A stretch of 55,328 bases of DNA, taken from a virus. Below, piece after piece: positions 1 to 7,703 of the stretch (position 1 is its first letter; each line of letters opens with the position of its first letter). The stretch spans positions 1-55,328 of IMG/VR virus record IMGVR_UViG_3300045303_000219. One strand, 5' to 3'. The notes beneath the pieces are model-generated. The model had not been told where the DNA came from. It saw only the letters and a program-made list of their open reading frames with translations, and ran no database searches. The position numbers and the translations under genes are program-made.

Positions 1-1491
1 CGCCCGGTTGCCCTTTGTCAGCGTCCCGGCGCCCTTGATGAACGGTTTTCCCAGCCCGCCCTCGCCGCGCACGCTAATCGCCCGGGGCTGCCGGGGTTTC
101 GTGTAGGCGTAGACAAAGTCGCTGGCGTAGTTTGAATCGCAGCACATGCGCCGGACCCGCATTTTCTTTTTGTCCCGGGTGAGAAAAACGCGCCGGTAAA
201 CGGCCTCGTCCACGAGGTTCCACACCTCGGGCTCGCGCGGGTCGCCGTCCAAGATGCCATACTCGATGCCCCAGCTTTCGCGGCCCTTGCCCCAGCCGAT
301 CACCTCATAATTAATCTGCCGCTCGCCCACATCTATGCCCGCGGTGAGCACCAGCACCCCGTCGGGCACCTCTGCCTCGTAGAGTTCGCGCCGGAACCTG
401 AACAGGTCGATGTCTACTTTGTGCCCCTTTTCCTCATGTAGTAAACCGAGCCGGGTGTTCCGAAACGCCTTCAGCAGTTCGACGTCCCCTTCTTCATTCG
501 CCCGAGCGGCACGCACGAATTCATCGCGCAAGATGTCCCACTCGACCCACGGGTTGTAAAGGCCGCTCACGAAAAAGCCCCGGGTAAGAACCTTCTGGCC
601 CCGCTCGTCAAAGGGCCGGTGCGCCCGGAACTCCCCGCGCCCGGCGAGCCATTTGAATTTCGGCGACCGCGCCGGGCACACCATGCACGAGTGCGTCAGG
701 TCGTCGAAGGTGATCCGCTCAAACATGAGCTGCTGGTAGGCGCCGCACACCGGGCAGGGCAAATACCAATGTTCACAGGTGCTTTGCAGCATTTCGCCCT
801 CGATGTGCGACGTGCCCTTGATCCCGGGCGACGAAACGATGACCACCTTGCGGTTCCAAAATCCGCTGGTGCGCGCGACCGCCAGCTGCAGCGGGTTTCC
901 TTCGGTGCCCGCGCTTGCCGGGTAACGATCGACGTCGTCGAGTAGCACGACCCGCACGGGTCGACCCGACAGGCTCGCGCTACTGTTCGCGCCGCCCATC
1001 GCCACGTAGCCGCCCGGAAACGCCTTGCGCCGCAGAGTATTGCTACTGTCCCGGGACTGCGGTTCGGCGAACTTTTCACGCAGCCGCGGCGAGTCCCGAA
1101 TCATAGGCGCAAGCCGGTCCCGCGAAAACGCCTCGGCCATTTCGATCGTAGGCTGGACCACCAGAATCGGGCAGGGGTCTTGGTCGGCAAAGTAGCCGAT
1201 CGGATTTAGAATCGCCGCGTCGGTGATCCCGAGCTGGGCCGCCTTTTGCACCACGACCTTCGGCACTAGCGGGTCGCTGATCGCGTTCATGATGTCCCGC
1301 TCGTAGGGCGCCTTGTCGGTCACCCATGCACCGGGCTCGGCGCTGCTTTCGCTTGAGAGCACCCGGTAGGCGTCGGCCCATTCGCTCAGCGATAACTCAG
1401 CTGGCGGCGGCAGCACGCTGAGCCAGCGGCGACGCCGCTCAGTAAACTCATCGACGCGACCGGGTTTTTCTTTTTGCGCTGCCGCGATCAT
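1..1491 (-). CDS. terL: Terminase large subunit, lambda GpA family (3' end outside window)
   Basis: This is the ATPase-nuclease motor that packages DNA into the prohead. The frame is open from the ATG at 1491 to base 1 (497 codons), so roughly 100 or more C-terminal residues are missing. Visible signatures are a GpA-type P-loop region (KAAQLGIT, about residues 83-90), a Walker B-like VVLLDDVDRYP (181-191), the SSPG coupling motif (220-223), a CPVCG zinc knuckle (246-250) and a TAGIDVG nuclease-start motif. The residue after the Walker B Asp is Asp; many relatives have Glu there. It overlaps the small subunit by 44 nt. Assignment rests on motif order and on the adjacent Nu1-like gene. Confidence 0.93.
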   Translation of the reverse strand, partial: MIAAAQKEKPGRVDEFTERRRRWLSVLPPPAELSLSEWADAYRVLSSESSAEPGAWVTDKAPYERDIMNAISDPLVPKVVVQKAAQLGITDAAILNPIGYFADQDPCPILVVQPTIEMAEAFSRDRLAPMIRDSPRLREKFAEPQSRDSSNTLRRKAFPGGYVAMGGANSSASLSGRPVRVVLLDDVDRYPASAGTEGNPLQLAVARTSGFWNRKVVIVSSPGIKGTSHIEGEMLQSTCEHWYLPCPVCGAYQQLMFERITFDDLTHSCMVCPARSPKFKWLAGRGEFRAHRPFDERGQKVLTRGFFVSGLYNPWVEWDILRDEFVRAARANEEGDVELLKAFRNTRLGLLHEEKGHKVDIDLFRFRRELYEAEVPDGVLVLTAGIDVGERQINYEVIGWGKGRESWGIEYGILDGDPREPEVWNLVDEAVYRRVFLTRDKKKMRVRRMCCDSNYASDFVYAYTKPRQPRAISVRGEGGLGKPFIKGAGTLTKGNRA

Positions 1492-2035
1492 GGTTCCCGT
1501 TCCCGCCCGAAGGGCTCCTCAGCTGCATGGTGTCAAAGTCGCCTGCCTCCCGTAGCGTGAGGTCCACATACTTCTTAACGATCGCGTGTATTTCGGCCCG
1601 CGTTTTGCCTTCCAGTAGCGAGGCGATCCGGGAGGGAAGTGCGCGCATGTGATTTTTGATCGTGGTGAGCAAACTCATCACCTCGCGATCGACCCGGTTG
1701 CCGTCGATCATTTCCCCGCGTGCCCGGGCCAGCTCCAGCTCCTTTGATGCCCGGATGATTTGTTGCGTTAAACTTTTCTCCAGCAGGAATTGCCGCCGCG
1801 CTTCTTCACCCGGCGCCCGCAGGTGCCGGATGTATGCCGGAACGGTCTCGCGCCAATCGTAAACGACGAAACGCCTGCCAACCCGGTTTTCCGTTTTGCG
1901 CCTAACGACCCCGCCCTTCGTGAGATTCGACAAGTCTAGCTCGCTCAAGATCAATAGCGCCGCCATTTCCGCGGGCGGTAGTGTGCCGGGCGTAGGGGCG
2001 TCCGCCATCGAAGGCTTTTTTCGTTTGTTCGCCAC
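1448..2035 (-). CDS. terS: Terminase small subunit, Nu1-like
   Basis: The 195-aa protein should recognise the packaging site and hand DNA to TerL. The N-terminal half (about 30-75) reads like the Nu1 winged helix-turn-helix, with a GRRFVVYDWRETVPAYIRHL segment. Residues 80-160 form the long charged helix typical of Nu1 relatives (repeated E, R and K, then LPSRIASLLEGKTRAEIH). The tail is basic. It lies directly before terL and overlaps it. The 22-23 bp palindromic repeats at 2167-2303, just upstream, are a plausible binding site by analogy with lambda cosB. Confidence 0.85.
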   Translation of the reverse strand: MANKRKKPSMADAPTPGTLPPAEMAALLILSELDLSNLTKGGVVRRKTENRVGRRFVVYDWRETVPAYIRHLRAPGEEARRQFLLEKSLTQQIIRASKELELARARGEMIDGNRVDREVMSLLTTIKNHMRALPSRIASLLEGKTRAEIHAIVKKYVDLTLREAGDFDTMQLRSPSGGNGNHDRGSAKRKTRSRR

Positions 2036-2482
2036 AATCTAGTTGGATTCTGGGCGTCTCCGCACGCGCAGAAGAGAGGCAAAATAACAGAACCTATTTT
2101 TAATGGCGATTTTTATTTCGTGCACGCCCGGGGGGAGGGCGGGACTGGTTAGGCGAAGATCAGTTTCGACTGCGCGCATGCAGTCACGCGACTGCTTTTC
2201 GAATGAGTCACCGACTGGAAGGCGCACGAGTCGTCGACTGCAAGGCGCACCAGTCAGCGACTGCGAGGCGCACCAGTCACCGACTGCAAGGCACACCAGT
2301 GGGGGATGGGGCGGGGGGGTTGTGATTGATTTGGTTGTCGATTGATTCATCTGCGTCGGCGTGCACGCGGTGCACGTTTAAAGCCCTTCGTTGCTTTGTA
2401 TGCAGCGATCTGGCGTTGCGTCCATAGCTTGCCCGAAGGCGATCGGTATAGGGGCGCCCCCCTTGCGTTGCGCGCCCGCGTT
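2036..2482. other. Noncoding tract upstream of terS, possible cos region
   Basis: No convincing gene lies in these 447 bases. Open frames here are biased, are built from the tandem repeats, and have no overlap or ribosome-binding site linking them to neighbours. The tract holds six GACTG...CAGTC units, a G-run around 2309-2319 and a TGATTGATTTGG/CGATTGATTC near-repeat. In lambda, cos lies just before the Nu1 gene, which is the same position. The cut site itself cannot be recognised by eye. Confidence 0.5.
2167..2303. repeat. Six tandem 22-23 bp palindromic iterons
   Basis: Units begin at 2167, 2189, 2212, 2235, 2258 and 2281, so the period is 22 once and then 23. The last four match CGACTGCAAGGCGCACCAGT closely. 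The first two keep only the CGACTG and AGTCAC ends. Each unit has GACTG at its left and CAGTC or AGTC at its right, so each is an imperfect palindrome. A period near two helical turns fits cooperative binding of a dimeric protein on one DNA face. TerS is the obvious candidate partner. Confidence 0.85.
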
Positions 2483-2917
2483 TTAATCCACGGCATGGGT
2501 GCCCTCCTCCCCGGGGGCGGTGCATTGGCAATCGTGCAGCGGGTCGTTGCCCGGCACTATGTCCCCGCACCACGGGCATTGGTAGTGGGCGCAGATGCTA
2601 TAGTTGATCACCGGGTGTTTGCGGCCCGGGGCGATGAGTTCGGTGATCTTCGCCTGCACCTGCGACATCAGGTAGGCGCGGGCGGGCGCGAAGGCGACTT
2701 GTTGCTCGACCGCGGCGACTGCGCTTTTAATCGTCTTGCGGCACGTATCGACAATCTCGGCATCCACGCCGAGGTAGGCGGCCTCGATATCGTAATCAAT
2801 CAGGAGCGCGGTTTCGGGCACGCCGTGCGCCCGGGCAAAGTAAGCGTGGAAAAAAGTCCGCTCGATCAGGTCGATTAGGCGGTCGGCGAAAATGCGTTCT
2901 TCTTGAACCGTGCTCAC
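2483..2917 (-). CDS. Hypothetical protein with C-terminal zinc-binding cysteines
   Basis: The 144-aa product has ordinary amphipathic composition and looks genuine. Residues 1-100 are mostly helical and charged. The C-terminal 35 residues carry CPWC (114-117), a His at 128 and CQC (130-132), which could bind one zinc ion. No family was recognised. It stands alone between two repeat-rich noncoding tracts, reads toward the terminase genes, and has no overlap with another gene. Confidence 0.7.
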   Translation of the reverse strand: MSTVQEERIFADRLIDLIERTFFHAYFARAHGVPETALLIDYDIEAAYLGVDAEIVDTCRKTIKSAVAAVEQQVAFAPARAYLMSQVQAKITELIAPGRKHPVINYSICAHYQCPWCGDIVPGNDPLHDCQCTAPGEEGTHAVD

Positions 2918-3090
2918 CGCCGGGGAGCGTAGTGCCCGGCGCGCGGGAACTCAAGGCGAAGGTGCGCCGCCGCCCCTTTCGGAACGAACGGCGCACGTTT
3001 CGTCTCGCTTCATTCTCTCGGGGGCATATTTCGCACCGCCGGAAAGGCCGGTCAAGGGCCGGGTTGCAGCGGCTGCGACGCGTTCGACTG

Positions 3091-3170
3091 CTTTGACTGG
3101 TTTCGCGCGACTCAAACGACTGCGACCCGCGCGACTGGTTTGACTGGTTGCCGCGACTCAAACGGGTTGC
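3091..3170. repeat. Two imperfect 33-bp direct repeats with GACTG/GACTC boxes
   Basis: A block reading CTTTGACTGGTTTCGCGCGA then CTCAAACGACTGC (3091-3123) recurs as GTTTGACTGGTTGCCGCGAC then TCAAACGGGTTGC (3139-3171), spaced by about 48 bp. The GACTG core is shared with the iterons at 2167-2303, so both tracts may be read by the same protein. Confidence 0.6.
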
Positions 3171-3477
3171 AGTCAAAAAACCGGTTTGACGCGTTGCCCG
3201 GGGTTAAACCTACCAAATCGGTTTCAAATGGTAGCAATTTGGTCGGTGCAAGGCGGCCCCCGGGTGCGTGCATGCCCGAAAAAGGGCCTTTTGTCGGGCA
3301 AAAAGGCCGACTAATTGCGGCGATTGTTAAAAGATTGTTTGGCCCCGTGTCTTCCGCTTTTACCTAGCGTCGGGACAGTTCTGTAGATGGAAGATCATTG
3401 GGATTATTTGCCCGCCCGGCGTCGCGTGCCGGTTTCCGGGCATGAGGCACCCGGGTCGCAGGTGCTGAGGCGCGCGG

Positions 3478-4146
3478 CTCATGAGGCACGAGGGTCGGCC
3501 CTGCGGGCCGTGAGGTGCCGCCGAAACAATCCCGGCTGATGGAAAAACAATCGCCCGTAATGGTGCGTTTTCACCCGGTAGCACCGAAAAGGGGGGTTTT
3601 CGGTGCGCCACGATGCCCGTAGAAGGGCCGATCGCCCGGCCCGGGGGTGCTGGGTGCGGCGGCTCAGGGCACCTCGCAGGCGGGGCAGGTGGCGCCTCAG
3701 CAGGCGCACGAGTGGTCGACTCATGAGGCGCGACTCATGCGCCTGTTCAGGCGTGAGGTGAACACCGCGAACCGGGCATGAATCGCGATTCTGGTGATTC
3801 TCGGTATTTGGGGCCGGGCAATGTCTTTCCCGAGACCGGCCCGTCTCGGCGCAGACTTTGGTCAAACGTCTCGCGCAAGGTTGGCCCGTCTTCGGCAAGG
3901 TTTCGGCTCGCCCAAACCGGGCGAACACCGATTCTCGCGATCCGCGTGGTTCGCGTGGTGTTCGTGGTCCCGGGCGCCGCCCGGGTGCATGCGTGAATCA
4001 CGAGGATCATGATTCTCGACGATCCACGCGATTCTCGTGGTGCCCGGCACGGCGGGCCGGGGCATGCGTAAAGAAAAGACAGGAGCACGACTTACGCCGC
4101 GCCGCAGGCGCGCGACTGTCGGCTCATCAGGCGCGACTCATGTGCC
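3478..4146. repeat. Dispersed CTCATSAGGCRCGACTCATG repeats
   Basis: Near-identical blocks occur at 3719-3743 and 4121-4145 (CTCATSAGGCGCGACTCATG followed by YGCC), with a shorter copy at 3478-3491 and a core at 3441-3450. The two longer copies differ at only a few bases over 24 bp and are 402 bp apart. They are not tandem and encode no consistent peptide. Confidence 0.55.
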
Positions 4147-4196
4147 CTCGCCCGCCCGGGTGCGTGTGCCCGAACGGGCGGCGATGGCAGCAATTT

Positions 4197-4685
4197 TTAG
4201 CGTTTCGGCTGCGCGACCGTCACGACCGAGAACGTCCAACCGCTTTTCTCGGTGTAAACGGCGACAAGCGCGGAATCCGGCGGGAGCGGATTTCCTGCCG
4301 GGAGGTTCACCGCTGGCGGGAGGCCATTGCTGATTTCCGGCGGTGGCGGCTTCGTGCTGGCCCCCGGTGGCGGCGCTTGCGGCGGCCAGATTACGTTCGG
4401 CGGGACGTTCGGCGGTCGGTTCGCTGGATGCCCCGGCGAACTCGGTAAACCGTGGTCTGGATGCCCCGGCTGAATCGGTAAGCCCGCGCTCGGATGCCCC
4501 GGCGGGTAAACCGGCTTCCCATTTACATAGACGGGCGGGATCGGCAGCCCAGCGTCGGGGTGCCCCGGCGGGTGAACCGGCCATCCGGTGATGTGACCGG
4601 GTTGCGCGGGAATGCCGCCTCCGAAACCGGGAATGTCGGCGCCGCCGCCGACAGGAATAATAACGACTAATTGTGCGTTGTGCAT
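4197..4685 (-). CDS. Proline-rich PGHP-repeat protein
   Basis: The 162-aa product starts at the ATG at 4685, nine bases after an AAAGG ribosome site; a longer upstream frame is out of character and is rejected. After a short hydrophobic start (LVVIIPVGGGADIP) the middle is made of repeats of the type PPGHPxAGLPI (about residues 35-95), followed by a Pro-rich linker. A compact C-terminus (SALVAVYTEKSGWTFSVV) looks folded. Repeats like this suggest an extended surface or linker protein. The function is not known. Confidence 0.75.
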   Translation of the reverse strand: MHNAQLVVIIPVGGGADIPGFGGGIPAQPGHITGWPVHPPGHPDAGLPIPPVYVNGKPVYPPGHPSAGLPIQPGHPDHGLPSSPGHPANRPPNVPPNVIWPPQAPPPGASTKPPPPEISNGLPPAVNLPAGNPLPPDSALVAVYTEKSGWTFSVVTVAQPKR

Positions 4686-4794
4686 GTTTTGCCTTTCGTG
4701 TTTGAGGTTGAGATTGAGTGCCGGGCGGTGGGTGCCCGGGGTGCACACCCTAAGCATCGCATGCCGGGAAACGCAAGCGACGGTCGCGTGACGC

Positions 4795-4962
4795 CTAGAG
4801 GAGCTGGTGCCCCGGCCCGTATTTTCGCGGGCGGCCACGTTTCCGATTGCGGTTCGGGTCCAGCTTCGGATTCGGCGCGCCGCACATGACGCAGGCCGCC
4901 TCGACCTTGCGGAAGAGATGCCGCGTGCGCTCGCCGGTGCAGTGTTTGATTTGTGTTCGCAT
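4795..4962 (-). CDS. AT-hook microprotein with CxxC pair
   Basis: A 55-codon frame starts ATG at 4962 and ends TAG at 4795. The peptide has CVMC near residues 25-28 and the tail KRGRPRKYGPG, which contains the canonical AT-hook core GRPRK. AT-hooks bind the minor groove of A/T tracts, and the accessory promoters of this phage carry such tracts. That link is inference. No neighbour overlaps the gene and no clear ribosome-binding site was seen. Confidence 0.6.
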   Translation of the reverse strand: MRTQIKHCTGERTRHLFRKVEAACVMCGAPNPKLDPNRNRKRGRPRKYGPGHQLL

Positions 4963-5059
4963 GATTGCCGAAGACGACGGCGCGGGTGATCAATGACGAG
5001 GCCGAATCCCCGCCTATGCGGGCGGGGCAAAACCTGTCGCCCGGAGATCTCCTCCGGTT

Positions 5060-5275
5060 CTACATCCCGTCACCGTCGTCTTCGAAAATCATCCCGTTCA
5101 CTTTAAGCCGGGCACGAAGCTTGGTCGCCTCCTTTCTCAATTGCGCCGCGTATGCCGGGTCGGTGCCCGCGGCCTCCCATGCCTCGGCCAGCGCCAGCTT
5201 CGTCGTGTAGCGATCGAGCGTGCGCACGAAACCCCGGCTGCGCCGTTCATGCCGCTCCTCGGTCGATTCGCTCAT
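5060..5275 (-). CDS. Small charged helical protein (71 aa)
   Basis: The start at 5275 is chosen because its ATG overlaps the TGA of the preceding gene (ATGA). The peptide opens with a very charged stretch (STEERHERRSRG), then a predicted helix rich in Ala, Leu and Lys (about 15-60), and an acidic end (FEDDGDGM). It is the last gene of the operon that begins at 7399. No family was recognised. Confidence 0.65.
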   Translation of the reverse strand: MSESTEERHERRSRGFVRTLDRYTTKLALAEAWEAAGTDPAYAAQLRKEATKLRARLKVNGMIFEDDGDGM

Positions 5276-5412
5276 GGCATGTAAATCCGGGGCCGGTTGT
5301 AGGCCCGCAAATATTCCCGCAGCAGGTCCGGCGGGTGCACGGCCCGGCGGCGGTGATGAAAGCGCCGGACCACCAGCTCGGCGATCCGGCACAAATCATG
5401 GAGCAGTCTCAT
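5272..5412 (-). CDS. Arginine-rich microprotein (46 aa)
   Basis: The frame runs from ATG at 5412 to TGA at 5272. It shares ATGA overlaps with the genes on both sides, which is the main evidence that it is translated. The peptide is rich in Arg, His and Leu (RLLHDLCRIAELVVRRFHHR) and probably forms a basic amphipathic helix. It is too short for a confident family call. Confidence 0.55.
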   Translation of the reverse strand: MRLLHDLCRIAELVVRRFHHRRRAVHPPDLLREYLRAYNRPRIYMP

Positions 5413-5495
5413 AGGCCCAGCACCCGGCACGCTACCTCAAAGGCGATCCGCAGTAGCACGGCGATCGCGAGGCACCCGGCGGCCAGCTTAATCAT
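5409..5495 (-). CDS. 28-aa single-span membrane microprotein
   Basis: ATG at 5495 overlaps the TGA of the GHKL/protease gene, and its own TGA overlaps the next ATG. The peptide (MIKLAAGCLAIAVLLRIAFE and eight more residues) is almost entirely one hydrophobic helix. It could anchor or assist the neighbouring large protein at the membrane, but only the position suggests this. Confidence 0.5.
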   Translation of the reverse strand: MIKLAAGCLAIAVLLRIAFEVACRVLGL

Positions 5496-6928
5496 GCGGG
5501 CAGCCTCCCTTCACGCCCGAGGGCCATCGCCTTCGCGGCGAGCCGGGAAAGGGCGTCGTTGTATTTTTCGCTGAGGTGGTTGCTCTCGTAGTGATGCCCG
5601 AATTCGTGAATGATCAGGTCGTCGATTGCCAGACGATTTTCATCCAAGTCGAACCAGCGCTTCCCGCCGAGGTTGCGCACGTTAAAGGAGAGCACCCGGT
5701 GCCCCCAGCACGCCGCCTCGCGGCTCGGTTGTTCGCAGAACTCTACGGTGATCTCGCCGCCCAGCAGTAGCCGGGCCAGCTCTTGCGCGTAGGCCCGGAC
5801 CCGCTTCATGCCGGGCGTTTCTACGGCGACCTGATGCGGCACGCCGCCATCGGGGTGTGTAGGAAACACCTTGCCCGCGGGCTGGATCGCTTCCGCGGCC
5901 CGCACGTTTGCCCATGCCTCCCGGGTGAGCATCCCGCCCTTGACCACGGTGTAACCGCTGGCGACCGCTTTATTGTTCGCCTCGGGGTCGTTCATGTCGA
6001 AGGAAACCCGCAGCTCGCCGAATCGCTTGGCTACGTAATCGCGCACCGCCTCCGGTTTCGCGTCGCCGCTTTCGATGGCGATTTGCGCCCAGCTGTGATT
6101 CACGTCTTCGGTGGTGAGCTGGTTGTGCGTCGCATTAAAAACCGCGGTGCGCAGCACCCGTAGAAATTCGGGCGTCACGTTTTCGCGGTCGAGCGTTAGC
6201 GGCACCTTTTGCTGCACGTCGACATGGTAGGCGCACTCATGCTCGACGACCGGGATGCCCATCTCGTAGATGTGCGCCGGGCCGCCGCCGTTCACCGTGT
6301 AGCAGTGAACCTCGCATTGCCGCCGGGACCGGCGCAGGGCGCCTTCGGCGTCTGCGATCTCGGTCGGTAGCGTAGCCTTCAGCGTGTGCGCCCGCACCGG
6401 GGCCGTCAGCACCGTGCCGTTAAAGGTGGTGCGAATAGTGCCCGGCGGGACGAGCATCTTGATCGCTTCCGCGACCTGCGCCTGCTCCTCCTTCGTCATG
6501 CGGACCTTTGCCGTAAACACCGATCCGATTTCCGTTTTCGTGCCGGTTTCGATGCGGCCCTTCTCGCCGAACATCACGGTCCCTTTCGTGGTCGTGATTT
6601 CGGCCCATTTGCAAAGCGAGAGCACCAGCTTCTCGCCGAGGTTGAAACGCCCGCGCTGCTCGGCGTTCCCTTTTTTCGCGCTGTCCGCGAATAGCGTGTA
6701 GGCGTGCCGCAGGTCTTTGAAGCCCTCCGGTGCATCATCCTCCACGCGCAGCATCGCGTAGCCGCGCTCATCATCGGGGTCGAGGCCGACGTGCACATGG
6801 GAAACGCCCGCCTCGTCCCATGCATTTTGCACCAGCTCAAACACCGCGAACTCGACGCCTTTGCGGCGCAGAATTTTCGCGAGCCCTTGCCGGTCCACGT
6901 CGAACCAGTTTTGCTTTTGTTTTGCCAT
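5492..6928 (-). CDS. GHKL-type ATPase with C-terminal HExxH metalloprotease motif
   Basis: The 478-aa protein has two recognisable ends. Residues 25-130 carry the GHKL (HSP90/MutL/histidine-kinase) ATP-binding signatures: an N-box FELVQNAWDEA (30-40), a degenerate G1 box VEDDAPEGF (62-70) and a G2-like RGRFNLGEKL (92-101). The middle reads like the transducer region of that superfamily. Residues 438-450 contain IIHEFGHHYESN, a zincin HExxH motif (441-445) on a hydrophobic helix. The protein follows 6933-7172 by 4 bp and overlaps the next microprotein by ATGA. Phage T4 rIIA is also GHKL-like, but I know of no standard phage protein with this pairing. Substrate and role are unknown. Confidence 0.8.
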   Translation of the reverse strand: MAKQKQNWFDVDRQGLAKILRRKGVEFAVFELVQNAWDEAGVSHVHVGLDPDDERGYAMLRVEDDAPEGFKDLRHAYTLFADSAKKGNAEQRGRFNLGEKLVLSLCKWAEITTTKGTVMFGEKGRIETGTKTEIGSVFTAKVRMTKEEQAQVAEAIKMLVPPGTIRTTFNGTVLTAPVRAHTLKATLPTEIADAEGALRRSRRQCEVHCYTVNGGGPAHIYEMGIPVVEHECAYHVDVQQKVPLTLDRENVTPEFLRVLRTAVFNATHNQLTTEDVNHSWAQIAIESGDAKPEAVRDYVAKRFGELRVSFDMNDPEANNKAVASGYTVVKGGMLTREAWANVRAAEAIQPAGKVFPTHPDGGVPHQVAVETPGMKRVRAYAQELARLLLGGEITVEFCEQPSREAACWGHRVLSFNVRNLGGKRWFDLDENRLAIDDLIIHEFGHHYESNHLSEKYNDALSRLAAKAMALGREGRLPA

Positions 6929-6932
6929 AAAA

Positions 6933-7172
6933 TTACTTCAGCACGATCGCCGGGATCGCGGCCTCCTTGTCGGTTTCGCTTTCGTCTTCATCGTAGCGGT
7001 CGAGGGTGCGGTGGCAGTTCCCGTAGGCCCACTCCGTGACATCGAGCTGCTGCACTTGGCGCACCGGGTCGGCGGCCTCCGTGCGATTGTAATCGCCATA
7101 ATTGTAGGCGAAAAACACCGGCGTCTCGGGGTCCATGTTTTGCAGGGCCGCGATTAGTTCACCCGCCGTCAT
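6933..7172 (-). CDS. Small acidic protein (79 aa), MTAGELIAAL type
   Basis: The peptide begins with TAGELIAALQNMDPETPVFF, a pattern seen in small phage and bacterial proteins of unknown role that adopt a short helix plus beta fold. It is acidic overall (DEDESETDKE near the end). The start overlaps the TGA of the previous gene (ATGA at 7169-7172), and it lies 4 bp before the GHKL/protease gene. Confidence 0.7.
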   Translation of the reverse strand: MTAGELIAALQNMDPETPVFFAYNYGDYNRTEAADPVRQVQQLDVTEWAYGNCHRTLDRYDEDESETDKEAAIPAIVLK

Positions 7173-7399
7173 TTCGCACCTCCCAGCACTTCACTTGGGG
7201 TTGGGGCGCTTCCGGGTTGGCGCACGCAGCACTCGGGCGCGCGTGAGGCCCCGACCATGCTGTAAACTTTGCCGCTGCCATCACGGTTCCGCATGATGAG
7301 CGCGATGCGCTGTTTGAAATCCGCGACCGACTCCGGTTGCGGTAGTATGCCGCGGGGCGCTTTGCCCCCGCCCGTTTTGCTGCTTTTCGTTTTCGTCAT
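7169..7399 (-). CDS. First gene of operon; MTKTK-TGGGKAPR protein (76 aa)
   Basis: The start at 7399 is the first ATG after the conserved promoter module and begins Met-Thr-Lys. The N-terminus, with TGGGKAPR at residues 10-17, is shared with the first gene of the next operon (8419-8715), and the underlying DNA is nearly identical for 25 bp, so the two starts are related by duplication. The rest (VADFKQRIALIMRNRDGSGK) is a short helix and loop of unknown role. Confidence 0.7.
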   Translation of the reverse strand: MTKTKSSKTGGGKAPRGILPQPESVADFKQRIALIMRNRDGSGKVYSMVGASRAPECCVRQPGSAPTPSEVLGGAK

Positions 7400-7463
7400 G
7401 CCGGACCTTCGCATGGAGTAGAAAGGCGCACAAGTGGAATTTTGCACTTTTTTTGATTTATTT
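7400..7463 (-). promoter_or_regulatory. Conserved leaderless-promoter module (copy A)
   Basis: Read on the minus strand: AAAATAAATCAAAAAAA tract, TTCCAC, TTGTGC (7433-7428), 16 bp, CGAAGG in the second-box position, 6 bp, then ATG. The second box is the weakest of the nine copies, but the spacing is exact. Confidence 0.6.
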
Positions 7464-7703
7464 TTAGGGCCGGTTTCCCGCCCGGGCGAGCGTGTGATTA
7501 TGCGCATCGCAAAACTCCTGCGCCTCCATGTGCGTGCGGAAGTTGGCGAGCGGCGTGCCGCTCACGTTGCGCTCGCTTTCGGCCTTCACCGCGTAGCCTT
7601 CGCGCCGGGTGCGGCGCCGCCGCCCGGTGGTCCACCAGCATACGTGCCACGGTTCCCGGGCGAAGCGCTCGCGCGCTCGCGCCCGGTTTGATTCGGCCCT
7701 CAT
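7464..7703 (-). CDS. Basic hypothetical protein (79 aa)
   Basis: ATG at 7703 overlaps the TGA of the DUF6011-like gene (ATGA). The first 35 residues are very basic with a WHVCWW patch. The second half (TPLANFRTHMEAQEFCDAHN) resembles a short domain in which a position-defining DAH helix follows a strand. Its TAA lies in the AT tract of the next promoter. Family unknown. Confidence 0.65.
   Translation of the reverse strand: MRAESNRARARERFAREPWHVCWWTTGRRRRTRREGYAVKAESERNVSGTPLANFRTHMEAQEFCDAHNHTLARAGNRP

Larger units (their letters stand above)
2918..4196. other. 1.3 kb repeat-rich noncoding region
   Basis: I see no credible gene here; open frames on both strands are low-complexity and rich in Arg, Pro and Ala. 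The tract holds several short repeat families: TTTGACTGG/GACTCAAACG copies near 3091-3170, an ACCAAAT/ATTTGGT inverted repeat (3212-3218 and 3237-3243), CTCATSAGGCRCGA copies (3478, 3720, 4122) and GATTCTCG at 3796, 3930, 4011 and 4030. It may be a replication, packaging or recombination region. Nothing in the sequence decides between these. Confidence 0.55.

Noticed and set aside
2167-2303. CRISPR array
   Set aside because: Unit period is only 22-23 bp with no unique spacers between near-identical units, so it is a tandem iteron block.
2039-2350. 103-aa frame through the tandem iterons before terS
   Set aside because: Its sequence is largely the repeat read as codons, so composition comes from the repeats, not from selection for a protein.
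3858-4448. 196-aa plus-strand frame in the repeat-rich tract
   Set aside because: Arg/Pro-rich low-complexity translation spanning repeats and overlapping the real minus-strand gene at 4197.
5008-5027. CCCCGCC/GGCGGGG hairpin as a terminator
   Set aside because: Perfect 7-bp stem but no following T-run on either strand; could be chance in GC-rich DNA.
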